A stretch of 64,000 nt of DNA from Bombella intestini. GTDB taxonomy: Bacteria; Pseudomonadota; Alphaproteobacteria; Acetobacterales; Acetobacteraceae. Positions 35,072 through 44,250 of the stretch are shown piece by piece. Positions within the stretch are counted from its first letter, which is position 1, and each line of letters begins with the position of its first letter. The stretch covers positions 1 through 64,000 of the forward strand of contig NZ_JATM01000001.1 of assembly GCF_002003665.1 (NCBI RefSeq), written 5' to 3'. Both the position numbers and the translations under genes were made by a program. The notes below the pieces were generated by a model. The model worked only from the letters and a program-made list of their open reading frames with translations. It was not told where the DNA came from and searched no databases.

Positions 35072-35722
35072 TCAGGCACGATGGGCGAAAATATCCGATA
35101 CATCATAGCCCAGAAGGTCCAGCTTTGCACGGGCTGGAAGGAAATCATAACAGCTCTGGGCGAGATCGCGCCGCCCTTCCCGGATGAGCATAGCCTCCAG
35201 CTTATTCCAAAGGGCGTGAAGGTGCAGCACATCAGACGCTGCATAGTGGAGCTGCTCTTCTGTCAAATTCGGGCTGCCCCAGTCAGAGCTTTGCTGCTGT
35301 TTGGACATATCAATGCCCAGCAGTTCCCGGCTGAGATAGGCGAGGCCGTGCTTATCTGTAAATGTATAGACGAGGCGCGCCGCAATCTTCGTGCAGATAA
35401 CGGAGTTAAGCGTAATGCCCAGATAATGCTGGAGAACCGCCACATCAAACCGGGCAAAATGCATTAGCTTGGTGACAGAACTATCTTGCAGCAGTGCCTT
35501 GAGGTTGGGGCAGTGTCCATAACCACGGCCACCCAGATGCTCCGGTACGAATTGTACAAGATGAGCCTGACCATCTCCGGCAGAAATCTGCACGAGGCAG
35601 AGTCGGTCCCGATGCGGGTTGAGACCCATGGTCTCGGTATCAATGGCGATGGAAGAACCCAGCTCAATATCGTCCGGGAGGTCGCCCTCATAAAGATGAA
35701 TGGCGTTGCGCGGAGTGCTCAT
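35072..35722 (-). CDS. rnd: Ribonuclease D, short form
   Basis: 3'-5' exoribonuclease involved in tRNA and small RNA 3' processing. DEDDy exonuclease motifs: IAIDTETMGLN, the middle LMHFARFDVAVLQHYLG, and YAASDVLHLHALW. At 216 residues it has only the exonuclease domain and lacks the HRDC domains of E. coli RNase D (375), as is common in alphaproteobacteria. It heads the rnd-kdsD-lptC-lptA-lptB minus-strand block, 61 bp downstream of the tRNA-Leu gene. Confidence 0.9.
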   Translation of the reverse strand: MSTPRNAIHLYEGDLPDDIELGSSIAIDTETMGLNPHRDRLCLVQISAGDGQAHLVQFVPEHLGGRGYGHCPNLKALLQDSSVTKLMHFARFDVAVLQHYLGITLNSVICTKIAARLVYTFTDKHGLAYLSRELLGIDMSKQQQSSDWGSPNLTEEQLHYAASDVLHLHALWNKLEAMLIREGRRDLAQSCYDFLPARAKLDLLGYDVSDIFAHRA

Positions 35723-35783
35723 ATAGTCACCGGATTTTTCTGAGTGCGTACTTTTCTACCCTGCATATCAGGGGAGAAAGCCT

Positions 35784-35870
35784 TGGTGCCCAGAAGAAGA
35801 CTCGAACTTCCACGTCCTTGCGGACACAGGCACCTGAAGCCTGCGCGTCTACCAATTCCGCCATCTGGGC
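35784..35870 (-). tRNA. tRNA-Leu (anticodon CAG)
   Basis: Reading the minus strand gives an 87-nt tRNA with a seven-pair acceptor stem (GCCCAGA with TCTGGGC), D arm with GGTAGACGC, anticodon stem CAGGC/GCCTG around the loop TTCAGGT (anticodon CAG), a long class II variable arm GTCCGCAAGGAC, the T arm with GTTCGAGTC, discriminator A, and an encoded CCA end. The long variable arm and A73 are leucine features; it reads CUG codons. Confidence 0.95.
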
Positions 35871-35929
35871 ATAAAGCTGTAAGAGGAAGCCGTTTCCGTG
35901 AGGAGGCTGCTTCAGCTCTGTTGAAAGTG

Positions 35930-35958
35930 CTTTTACGGGGCAGAGGGGGGATCGTCAA
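35930..35958 (-). promoter_or_regulatory. Promoter of tRNA-Leu
   Basis: On the minus strand TTGACG (35958-35953) is followed after 17 bases by TAAAAG (35935-35930), about 60 bp before the mature tRNA 5' end. The -10 hexamer and spacing are identical to the rpmH promoter in this window. Confidence 0.65.
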
Positions 35959-36043
35959 TAAGGAAAATGCATCTTCTCGAAAAAAAGAGGTGGGGATTAT
36001 GGCCTTATGATAAATGGTCCGTTTTGGACCTAAATTGGAAAAT

Positions 36044-36062
36044 GAAAATGATAATCATATGC
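36044..36062 (+). promoter_or_regulatory. Fur-box-like site upstream of gltDB
   Basis: GAAAATGATAATCATATGC matches the 19-base Fur consensus GATAATGATAATCATTATC at 15 positions, including the uninterrupted core TGATAATCAT. It lies 173 bp upstream of the gltD ATG and about 50 bp upstream of a candidate -35 element. Fur binding is inferred from the sequence only. Confidence 0.5.
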
Positions 36063-36112
36063 ATTTTCAAGGTGTTCTGAAATATATTTGGTAAGTAATG
36101 CTGTCTATTTTT

Positions 36113-36140
36113 TTGTAGTGGGGCTGTTTAATCCTATAAA
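36113..36140 (+). promoter_or_regulatory. Candidate promoter of gltDB
   Basis: TTGTAG (36113-36118), 16-base spacer, TATAAA (36135-36140), about 95 bp before the gltD ATG. The hexamers are reasonable but the surrounding AT-rich sequence raises the chance of a false match. Confidence 0.4.
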
Positions 36141-36234
36141 AACTGTAAGGAATATCCTGCCATATGGTTGCCGATGTCTGTCCGGGTGGCAGGTGCAGAA
36201 GCATGATGCAGGTAAAACAGGGATTGATGTCACG

Positions 36235-37665
36235 ATGGCTGAAGAGATGCTGCGGTTCGTAAACCGCTCCCAGAAACTTCCGGATAAACGCTCGGCTGCT
36301 GAAAGACGGAAGGATTTCGGAGAGATTTACGCCGGCTTCAGCTCGCAGCGGGCGCAGGAGCAGGCGTCCCGTTGTTCACAATGTGGGATCCCTTACTGCA
36401 CGGTTCATTGTCCGTTGGGGAATGTCATTCCCGAATGGTTGCGTTTGACAACAGAAGGGCGGCTGAAGGAAGCCTATGAGCTGTCTTCCAGCACCAATAG
36501 TTTTCCTGAAATCTGTGGTCGCATCTGCCCGCAGGACCGCCTTTGTGAAGGTAACTGCGTCATTCGCCCGGGTTTCAAAAGTGTGACTATCGGAGCGGTG
36601 GAACGTTACATTACCGAGACTGCTTTTGCTGAAGGCTGGGTTCTGCCTCGCTTGCCAATTGAGGAAACAGGGCAGAGTGTCGGTATTGTCGGGGCCGGTC
36701 CTGCCGGTCTCGCCTGTGCCGAACGACTGCGGGCTGCAGGACATGAGGTGCATGTTTATGAGCGGCAGGAAAAACCCGGCGGCTTGTTGATGTACGGGAT
36801 TCCGGGCTTCAAGTTGGATAAGAGCGTTGTGGAACGCCGCTGGAAACTGCTGGAAGAGCAGGGGATTATCTTCCATCTGGGGCAGTCTGTTGGGCATGGT
36901 GAGGGTGCTCTGCCGTTGGAAGAGCTGCGTCAGCGGCATGATGCCGTGTTTCTGGCTACGGGTGTGTATCGTGCCCGGCAGGTGAAGGGGCCCGGGGCTG
37001 GGCTGGCCAATGTGGTGGAGGCTTTGTCTTACCTTAAGGCCTCCCAGACAGAGGATGCAGCCGCCGACCTGACAGCGAAAGGCAAGCAAGTTGTGGTGCT
37101 GGGTGGTGGTGATACCGCCATGGATTGCGTCCGCACAGCCATCCGGCAAGGTGCAAAGGATGTGGTCTGCGCCTATCGTCGGGACCGGAACAATATGCCC
37201 GGTTCTCGTCAAGAGGTTCTCAATGCTGAGGAAGAAGGTGCTCGGTTCGAGTGGATGCTGACACCGGAGGCCTTCCTTGGGGATGATGTTGTGAAGGCCG
37301 TTCGCCTGCGAGAGATGCGTCTCGGTGCAGCTGACGGAGAAGGCCGCCGTGCTGTGGAGCCAACTGACAATATTCGTGACCTGAAGGCTGATCTAGTCAT
37401 CTGTGCGTTGGGTTTTGAACCCGAAAACCTGCCGGAACTTTGGCAGCAGCCGGACCTCTCCGTGACACGGTGGGGCACGCTGGATGTCTCCGGGAAGGGG
37501 CATGAAACCAGCCTGCCGGGTGTATTTGCCGGTGGGGACATTGTCCGGGGGGCGAGCCTTGTCGTCTGGGCTATCCGTGATGGACGCGATGCTGCTGATG
37601 CCATCATGAATTATTTGTCGGCCGGGGCTGCCCGTGCTGCAACATCTGTCGAGGAGTGCGTCTGA
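36235..37665 (+). CDS. gltD: Glutamate synthase (NADPH) small subunit
   Basis: Electron-input subunit of GOGAT: passes electrons from NADPH through FAD and two 4Fe-4S clusters to GltB. The N-terminal cysteine clusters are in CSQCGIPYCTVHCPLGN and EICGRICPQDRLCEGNC; FAD binding is in VGIVGAGPAGLACAERLRAA; NADPH binding is in VVVLGGGDTAMDCVRTA; GVFAGGDIVRG lies near the end. 476 residues from ATG 36235, the usual GltD length. gltD precedes gltB here, with a one-base overlap. Confidence 0.95.
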   Translation: MAEEMLRFVNRSQKLPDKRSAAERRKDFGEIYAGFSSQRAQEQASRCSQCGIPYCTVHCPLGNVIPEWLRLTTEGRLKEAYELSSSTNSFPEICGRICPQDRLCEGNCVIRPGFKSVTIGAVERYITETAFAEGWVLPRLPIEETGQSVGIVGAGPAGLACAERLRAAGHEVHVYERQEKPGGLLMYGIPGFKLDKSVVERRWKLLEEQGIIFHLGQSVGHGEGALPLEELRQRHDAVFLATGVYRARQVKGPGAGLANVVEALSYLKASQTEDAAADLTAKGKQVVVLGGGDTAMDCVRTAIRQGAKDVVCAYRRDRNNMPGSRQEVLNAEEEGARFEWMLTPEAFLGDDVVKAVRLREMRLGAADGEGRRAVEPTDNIRDLKADLVICALGFEPENLPELWQQPDLSVTRWGTLDVSGKGHETSLPGVFAGGDIVRGASLVVWAIRDGRDAADAIMNYLSAGAARAATSVEECV

Positions 37666-40600
37666 TGTCCACCCTGAATGAAACCACCCATGTGACATCC
37701 GCCCCAGAAACGGCACAGGATTTTGTGAAAGCCTATCAGGCGAATGTTGAGCGGCTGGAGGGCTTGTATGATCCAGCGCAAGAGCATGACGCCTGCGGTG
37801 TGGGGCTTGTGGCGGCCATGGACGGCAAACCCAGCCGTGCCGTGGTGCGGGCGGGCATCGAGGCTCTAGGCAATATTTGGCACCGCGGTGCTGTTGATGC
37901 CGATGGTAAAACGGGGGATGGAGCGGGTATCCATGTGGAAATCCCGCAGAATTTCTTCGAGGATGCCATCCATAATGCGGGCGATTTGAGGATCGAAGGA
38001 CGCATTTCTGTCGGGATGGTCTTCCTGCCTCGTACGGACCTCGGGGCACAGGAACGTTGCCGCCAGATCATCGAGACAGAAATTCTACGTTTCGGCTATG
38101 GCATCTATGGCTGGCGTCAGGTGCCGATTGATACGGCCTGCATTGGTGAGAAAGCCAATGAGACCCGCCCTGAGATTGAACAGATCATGATCCGCAACAC
38201 GCTGGGGCGTGATGAGGAAACGTTGGAGCGTGATCTTTACGTCATCCGGCGGCGTATCGAGCAGGAGGCGACACGGGCACAGGTGGACTTGTACATCTGC
38301 TCCCTGTCCTGCCGCTCCCTCATCTATAAAGGCATGTTTCTGGCAGAAAATCTGACAGACTTTTACCCAGACTTGCTGGATGAACGGTTTGTTTCCCGTT
38401 TTGCTATCTATCACCAGCGTTATTCCACCAATACCTTTCCAAAATGGAAGCTCGCCCAGCCTTTCCGTAAGATTGCTCATAACGGTGAGATCAACACGCT
38501 GTCCGGTAACGTCAACTGGATGCGGGCGCATGAGACACGGCTAAGCAGCCCTGCTTTGGATGCGCATATGGAGTCCCTTAAGCCAGTCGTGCAGGTGGCG
38601 GGGTCCGATACGGCGGCACTGGATAATGTTTTTGAACTTCTGACCTTCGCTGGGCGGAATGCTCCCTTTGCCAAGGCTCTGCTGATTCCGGCCTCAGCCG
38701 GGGCGAACTCGTCTTTGTCCGATCGGGCAAAAGCATTTTACCGTTATTGCAATGCGGTTATCGAGCCGTGGGATGGTCCGGCAGCTCTCTGCGGGACGGA
38801 TGGTCGCTGGGTCATCGCCGGTTTGGACCGTGCCGGTCTGCGCCCCTTGCGCTACAGCCTGACCAAGGATGGGCTGCTGATCGTTGGTTCTGAGACGGGC
38901 ATGGTGCGTGTACCGGATGAGGCCATCGCTTTGCGTGGGCGGCTCGGGCCGGGGCAAACCCTTGCGCTGGACCTTGATGAAGGCCGCTTCTACACGCCGG
39001 ATGACGTGCTGGATATGCTGATTAACCGGCAGGATTATGAAAGCTGGATCAAGGATGGCATCGAGGATGTCGGTCCACTGATGGATCAGGTACACGAGCC
39101 AGAGGAGATTGACGCTGAATCTCTGCGCCGTCGTCAGCTAGCCGTTAATCTGACGTATGAGGACATGGAAGCTACGCTCCAGCCGATGGTGCAGAATGGT
39201 AGCGAAGCTCTGGCGTCCATGGGGGATGATACGCCGCTTCAGGTGCTGTCTCGTCATTATCGGGGGCTGTCTCATTATTTCCGGCAGGGGTTCAGTCAGG
39301 TGACGAACCCGCCGATTGACAGCCTGCGTGAGACACGGGCCATGAGCCTTGTGACGAGATTAGGAAATCTGGGTAATATTCTTGCCGAGGAAGCCAGCCA
39401 GTGCCAGCTTCTCCAGCTTGCTAGCCCCATCCTAACCAGTGGTGAATTTGGCCGCCTTCAGAAGATGTGTGGCGGACAGGGAGAAACCATTGACTGTACC
39501 TTCCCGCTGGCTGATGGCGATGAGGGTATGCGGGTAGCCCTGACGCAGATATGCCAGAAGGCGGAGGATGCCGTACGAGGTGGCTGTGCTCATTTGTTCC
39601 TAACGGACGAACACAGCACGGCGGATCGTGTGGCTGTCCCTATGGTGCTGGCTGTGGCGGCCGTGCATGTTCACCTCATCAATCATAGCCTACGGACCTT
39701 CACTTCCGTGAATGTCCGGGCCTCGGACGTGCTGGATGTGCACAGTCTGGCCGTCATGGTGGGTGTGGGGGCCTCTACGGTCAACCCGTGGTTGGCGCAG
39801 CAGAGCATTGCTGATCGTCTTCGCCGGGGGCTGTTCGGCAAGATGACCCTGCGGCAGGCCATGCAGCAATATCGTAAGGCCGTGGACAAGGGGCTGCTTA
39901 AGATCATGTCCAAGGCCGGTATTTCGGTCGTGTCGGCCTATCGTGGGGGCTATAACTTCGAGGCGATCGGCCTTTCTCGTGCGCTCGTGGCTGAGTTCTT
40001 CCCTGGTATGGCCTCCCGTATTTCTGGGATCGGTCTGCCCGGTATCGCTCGGAATGTCATCAAGGCGCATAAGCAGGCATGGCAGCCGGTGAATGTATCG
40101 CCACTGCCGATTGGGGGGCGGTATAAAATCCGCCCGGGTGGAGAGGCTCATTCCTTCTCGGCTAGCACGGTGCATATGTTGCAGACGGCGGTGCAGGCCA
40201 ATAGTTACAAGCTGTTCCGCCGCTATGCCGATGCTTTGGAAGCGCAAGAGCCAGTTGCCCTGCGTGACCTGCTAGACTTCCGCTCCAGCGCACGGTCTAT
40301 TGATGTGGATGATGTGGAAGGCATCACCCAGATTCGCCGCCGTTTGGTTGCGCCGGGTATTTCCCTTGGGGCACTAAGCCCGGAAGCGCATGAGACGCTG
40401 GCCATCGCCATGAACCGTATTGGGGCAAAGTCCGATTCCGGTGAGGGTGGTGAAGACCCGGCTCGTGCCACGCCACGGCCCAATGGGGATAATGCCTCCT
40501 CGGCCATTAAGCAGGTGGCGTCTGGCCGTTTCGGTGTGACGGCGGAATATCTCAATAACTGTCGTGAGTTAGAGATTAAGGTCGCACAGGGAGCTAAACC

Positions 40601-42224
40601 GGGTGAGGGAGGTCAGCTTCCGGGCTTTAAGGTTACGGAGCTTATCGCCCGTCTCCGTCATGCCACGCCGGGTGTCACGCTGATCTCGCCACCGCCGCAT
40701 CATGATATCTATTCTATCGAAGACCTTGCCCAGTTGATTTACGACCTTAAGCAGATCAACCCGGAAGCCACCGTGACGGTGAAGCTCGTAGCTCGTACAG
40801 GCATCGGGACCATCGCTGCCGGTGTAGCCAAGGCGAAGGCTGATGCTATCTTGATTTCCGGTCATTCTGGCGGGACGGGGGCGAGTGCTCAGTCTTCCAT
40901 TTATTATGCTGGTCTGCCGTGGGAAATGGGGCTGAGTGAGACCCATCAGGTACTGATGCTTAACCGTCTTCGTCACCGGCTGAAGTTGCGTGTTGATGGT
41001 GGCATTAAGACCGGGCGTGATGTGGTGATCGCGGCCATGCTGGGGGCCGAAGAGTTCGGCATCGGTACGGCGGCTCTTGTGGCGATGGGCTGTATCATGG
41101 TGCGGCAGTGCCATACCAATACCTGCCCTGTCGGTGTCTGCGTACAGGATGAGGAGCTGCGGAAGAAGTTTGAGGGCACGCCGGAGAAGGTGATCAATCT
41201 TTTCACGCTGATTGCCGAGGATGTCCGCAATATTCTGGCTCGTCTGGGATACCGCTCCCTTGAGGAGATCATCGGCCGGACGGATCTGCTCCATCAGGTT
41301 TATCGTGGCTCGGATTATCTGGATGATCTGGACCTTAATGCCCTGCTAGTGCAGGCCGATACGGGTGGCTTTGCCCGTCATTGCACGCTGGAAGGCCGCA
41401 ATGAAGTGCCGGATACGCTGGATGCGCAGATCATTGCTGATGCGCAGCCATTGTTCGAGCGGCGAGAGAAGCTGCATCTGCATTACATCGTTCGTAATAC
41501 GCATCGTGCGGTGGGGACGAGGCTTTCCTCGCTTATCACCCGTCGTTTTGGCATGGCCAGCCTGCCGGAAGGGCATCTGACACTCTCTCTGCGTGGGTCT
41601 GCTGGTCAGTCCCTTGGGGCTTTTGCCGTGCAGGGGCTGCGTATTGAGGTGGAAGGCGATGCTAACGACTATGTTGGCAAGGGCCTCTCCGGGGCCACTC
41701 TAGTGCTGCGGCCCAGCAGTGCCACACCTTGCGCTACGGAGAAGAACTCCATCATCGGCAACACGGTGCTTTATGGTGCAACGGCAGGGGCACTCTTTGC
41801 CGCCGGGCAGGCCGGCGAACGGTTCGCCGTGCGGAACTCCGGTGCTGTGGCCGTGGTCGAAGGCTGCGGCTCCAATGGCTGCGAATATATGACTGGCGGT
41901 ACGGTTGTCGTTCTGGGTAAGGCCGGAGACAATTTTGGGGCAGGCTTTACGGGCGGTACGGCCTATGTGCTGGATCGTGACGGTGATTTCCCGAAACGGG
42001 TGAATCACGACACAGTCATGTGCCAGCCTGTAACGGCCCAACGCTGGCAGGATGAGCTGCGTAGCCTTGTGGAGCGGCATGTGCGTGAAACGGGCAGTAC
42101 CTATGCGGCGGATATTCTGCACCATTGGGAGGATGTTTTGCCGAAATTCTGGCACGTTGTGCCTAAGGATTATGCCCGCATCATTGGCTATGAGGAAGCT
42201 GATCTGAGAAGCCTTTCTGCCTGA
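37665..42224 (+). CDS. gltB: Glutamate synthase (NADPH) large subunit
   Basis: Makes two glutamates from glutamine and 2-oxoglutarate, central to ammonium assimilation with glutamine synthetase. The N-terminal class II glutaminase domain would be exposed by cleavage before the Cys in EHDACGVGLVAAMDG; the FMN-binding synthase domain holds SGEGGEDPARA and ISGHSGGTGAS; the 3Fe-4S ligands lie in MVRQCHTNTCPVGVC; the C-terminal beta-helix (GXXGXXXG repeats) includes CGSNGCEYMTGG. 1519 residues, full length. ATG 37665 follows GAGGAG by eight bases. Confidence 0.97.
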   Translation: MSTLNETTHVTSAPETAQDFVKAYQANVERLEGLYDPAQEHDACGVGLVAAMDGKPSRAVVRAGIEALGNIWHRGAVDADGKTGDGAGIHVEIPQNFFEDAIHNAGDLRIEGRISVGMVFLPRTDLGAQERCRQIIETEILRFGYGIYGWRQVPIDTACIGEKANETRPEIEQIMIRNTLGRDEETLERDLYVIRRRIEQEATRAQVDLYICSLSCRSLIYKGMFLAENLTDFYPDLLDERFVSRFAIYHQRYSTNTFPKWKLAQPFRKIAHNGEINTLSGNVNWMRAHETRLSSPALDAHMESLKPVVQVAGSDTAALDNVFELLTFAGRNAPFAKALLIPASAGANSSLSDRAKAFYRYCNAVIEPWDGPAALCGTDGRWVIAGLDRAGLRPLRYSLTKDGLLIVGSETGMVRVPDEAIALRGRLGPGQTLALDLDEGRFYTPDDVLDMLINRQDYESWIKDGIEDVGPLMDQVHEPEEIDAESLRRRQLAVNLTYEDMEATLQPMVQNGSEALASMGDDTPLQVLSRHYRGLSHYFRQGFSQVTNPPIDSLRETRAMSLVTRLGNLGNILAEEASQCQLLQLASPILTSGEFGRLQKMCGGQGETIDCTFPLADGDEGMRVALTQICQKAEDAVRGGCAHLFLTDEHSTADRVAVPMVLAVAAVHVHLINHSLRTFTSVNVRASDVLDVHSLAVMVGVGASTVNPWLAQQSIADRLRRGLFGKMTLRQAMQQYRKAVDKGLLKIMSKAGISVVSAYRGGYNFEAIGLSRALVAEFFPGMASRISGIGLPGIARNVIKAHKQAWQPVNVSPLPIGGRYKIRPGGEAHSFSASTVHMLQTAVQANSYKLFRRYADALEAQEPVALRDLLDFRSSARSIDVDDVEGITQIRRRLVAPGISLGALSPEAHETLAIAMNRIGAKSDSGEGGEDPARATPRPNGDNASSAIKQVASGRFGVTAEYLNNCRELEIKVAQGAKPGEGGQLPGFKVTELIARLRHATPGVTLISPPPHHDIYSIEDLAQLIYDLKQINPEATVTVKLVARTGIGTIAAGVAKAKADAILISGHSGGTGASAQSSIYYAGLPWEMGLSETHQVLMLNRLRHRLKLRVDGGIKTGRDVVIAAMLGAEEFGIGTAALVAMGCIMVRQCHTNTCPVGVCVQDEELRKKFEGTPEKVINLFTLIAEDVRNILARLGYRSLEEIIGRTDLLHQVYRGSDYLDDLDLNALLVQADTGGFARHCTLEGRNEVPDTLDAQIIADAQPLFERREKLHLHYIVRNTHRAVGTRLSSLITRRFGMASLPEGHLTLSLRGSAGQSLGAFAVQGLRIEVEGDANDYVGKGLSGATLVLRPSSATPCATEKNSIIGNTVLYGATAGALFAAGQAGERFAVRNSGAVAVVEGCGSNGCEYMTGGTVVVLGKAGDNFGAGFTGGTAYVLDRDGDFPKRVNHDTVMCQPVTAQRWQDELRSLVERHVRETGSTYAADILHHWEDVLPKFWHVVPKDYARIIGYEEADLRSLSA

Positions 42225-42263
42225 TAACGGACTGTTATCGGTTGATGGGGCGGGCTAGGTGAT

Positions 42264-42298
42264 AAGGCTGTGAAGGAAAAGGGAGTTTTCACAGCCTT
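42264..42298 (+). terminator. Stem-loop after gltB
   Basis: AAGGCTGTGAA (42264-42274) and TTCACAGCCTT (42288-42298) form a perfect 11-bp stem with a 13-base loop, 40 bp after the gltB stop. No T run follows, so termination efficiency is uncertain; it may mark the 3' end of the gltDB transcript. Confidence 0.55.
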
Positions 42299-42320
42299 CC
42301 GGCTTGGCTAGTCTGAAAGG

Positions 42321-44180
42321 ATGATGACATCTTTTCTCACGACACGTTCCTTTGCCCGTCTGCCAGAAGGCGGGCAGGTTTTTGCTCCTGAAGGGGAGGC
42401 TGCTGCACCGGTAGCCGCACCCCGCTGGGATCTTTCCGACCTCTACGGCTCACCTGAAGACCCGACCATTGAGTCGGACTTCGTTCGGCTGGAGACTGAG
42501 GCCAAAACTTTTGAAACCCGCTGGAAGGGCACGCTAGGCAAGGCTTCCCCGGCCGAGCTGGTTCATGCTCTCCGGGGCTATGAGGTGATTGAGGAAGGGC
42601 TGGGAAAGATCGGCTCTTATTCTCAGCTGCTCTTTGCTGCTCATACGACTGACCCCGCCTGTGGCCGTTTTGCCCAGAGCGTGCGGGAGCGTCTGACGGC
42701 CATTTCCGCCTATTTGTTGTTTTTCCCGCTAGAATTAAATCGGCTGGAAGATGCTGCCCTTGAGAAAGGCTTCAGCGAAAATGAAGAGCTAGCCTCTTGG
42801 AAGCCCTATCTGAGAGACTTGCGGGTGTTCCGCCCCTATCAGCTCTCTGATGAGATTGAGCGTGTGTTGATGGACATGGCGGTCTCTGGTCGGAATGCGT
42901 GGGTCCGCCTGTTTGATGAGACCATGGCTGGGCTGATGGTGTCCTTTGAAGGGAAAGAGCAGCCGCTGGGCGATGTCTTTAATTATATGACAGACAGCAA
43001 CCGGGCGAAGCGGGAAGAGGCAGCCAAGGCGATCAGTGCCACTCTGGCGGCCAATAATAAGCTGCTGGTGGGCATTACCAACACGCTAGCCAAGGATAAG
43101 GCAACGACCGACACCATGCGGGGTTATCCTCGCCCCGTCAGTAGCCGTAACCGGGCGAACATGGTGGAAGATGAGGTTGTGGATGCGCTGGTCGGTGCCG
43201 TACAGTCATCTTTCCCCCGTCTGTCCCATCGTTATTACAGCATGAAGGCCCGTTGGTTGGGGCTAGAAAAGCTGGAACATTGGGACCGTAACGCTCCGTT
43301 GCCTGATGTGCAGGATAAGCGGCTGAGCTGGGATGAGGGTACAGCCATCGTCCAGCGTGCCTATCAGGGGTTTGATGAGGAGATGGGGCGCCACGCTAGC
43401 ACCTTCCTCAATAATCCGTGGATTGATGCAGCGGCCGTTCCGGGTAAGTCCTCCGGGGCGTTTGCTCATCCGGTTGTGCCTTCTGCACATCCCTACCTGC
43501 TGATGAACTATCATGGCCGCCCTCGTGACGTCATGACGCTGGCCCATGAGATGGGGCATGGTATTCATCAGATGCTGGCCGGGAAGAAGCAGGGTTATCT
43601 TCGTTCCGATACGCCGCTTACTCTGGCTGAGACGGCTTCTGTCTTTGGTGAGATGTTGACGTTCCAGTCCCTGCTGGATGCGGAGAGTGACCCGAAACGC
43701 CGTCATCATCTGCTGGCCTCCAAGGTGGAGGACATGCTGAATACGGTCGTGCGGCAGGTCGCCTTCTATCAGTTTGAAGTGCAGGTGCATGATGAACGCC
43801 GCAAGGGTGAAATCTCAGCCGAGCGTCTTGGTGAAATCTGGCGGGACGTGCAGACACGTAGCCTTGGTCCAGCTTTCAATTTCACGCCGGATTATGACCT
43901 GTATTGGTCATATATTCCGCATTTCATCCATTCGCCCTTCTATGTGTATGCCTACGCCTTTGGTGACTGTCTGGTGAATGCGCTTTATGGCGTGTATCAG
44001 GACAGCCCGGCAGGTTTTGCCGGTAAATACAAGGAGATGCTTGCCGCTGGCGGTACATTGCGCCATCAGGAGCTGCTCGCACCGTTCGGGCTGAATGCTG
44101 GTGATCCCTTATTCTGGAATCGTGGTCTGGATGTTATTTCCGGGCTGATTGATCAGCTTGAGGCTGAACCAGCAGCATGA
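42321..44180 (+). CDS. pepF: M3-family oligoendopeptidase F
   Basis: Cytoplasmic zinc oligopeptidase. The thermolysin-type motif HEMGH (His409, Glu410, His413) sits in VMTLAHEMGHGIHQMLAGK, with a downstream Glu in TLAETASVFGEML. The N-terminal half is the long helical PepF domain starting RWDLSDLYGSPEDPTIESDF. 619 residues, typical for the M3B subfamily. Two adjacent ATGs at 42321 and 42324 follow AAAGG; either may be used. Confidence 0.93.
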   Translation: MMTSFLTTRSFARLPEGGQVFAPEGEAAAPVAAPRWDLSDLYGSPEDPTIESDFVRLETEAKTFETRWKGTLGKASPAELVHALRGYEVIEEGLGKIGSYSQLLFAAHTTDPACGRFAQSVRERLTAISAYLLFFPLELNRLEDAALEKGFSENEELASWKPYLRDLRVFRPYQLSDEIERVLMDMAVSGRNAWVRLFDETMAGLMVSFEGKEQPLGDVFNYMTDSNRAKREEAAKAISATLAANNKLLVGITNTLAKDKATTDTMRGYPRPVSSRNRANMVEDEVVDALVGAVQSSFPRLSHRYYSMKARWLGLEKLEHWDRNAPLPDVQDKRLSWDEGTAIVQRAYQGFDEEMGRHASTFLNNPWIDAAAVPGKSSGAFAHPVVPSAHPYLLMNYHGRPRDVMTLAHEMGHGIHQMLAGKKQGYLRSDTPLTLAETASVFGEMLTFQSLLDAESDPKRRHHLLASKVEDMLNTVVRQVAFYQFEVQVHDERRKGEISAERLGEIWRDVQTRSLGPAFNFTPDYDLYWSYIPHFIHSPFYVYAYAFGDCLVNALYGVYQDSPAGFAGKYKEMLAAGGTLRHQELLAPFGLNAGDPLFWNRGLDVISGLIDQLEAEPAA

Positions 44181-44250
44181 AGATGAAAGCTAGCCTGCAC
44201 TTTGCAGGCCGGCATATTGCCTAACAGGGCAACAGGTAAGGGTTGAGATT

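Larger units (their letters stand above)
35871..36234. other. Intergenic region between tRNA-Leu and gltD
   Basis: 364 bp without a convincing gene. It holds the tRNA-Leu promoter on the minus strand, an AT-rich stretch with a Fur-box-like site, and a candidate promoter for gltDB, all described separately. The reading frame of gltD stays open back to 36088, but the residues there are not like GltD and no ribosome-binding site supports an upstream start. Confidence 0.7.

Noticed and set aside
36088-36234. Upstream extension of gltD
   Set aside because: The 49 added residues are hydrophobic and unlike GltD, and they run through the predicted promoter; ATG 36235 gives the normal GltD length.
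36376-37212. Minus-strand frame opposite gltD
   Set aside because: Shadow of a full-length gltD with intact cysteine clusters and nucleotide-binding motifs.
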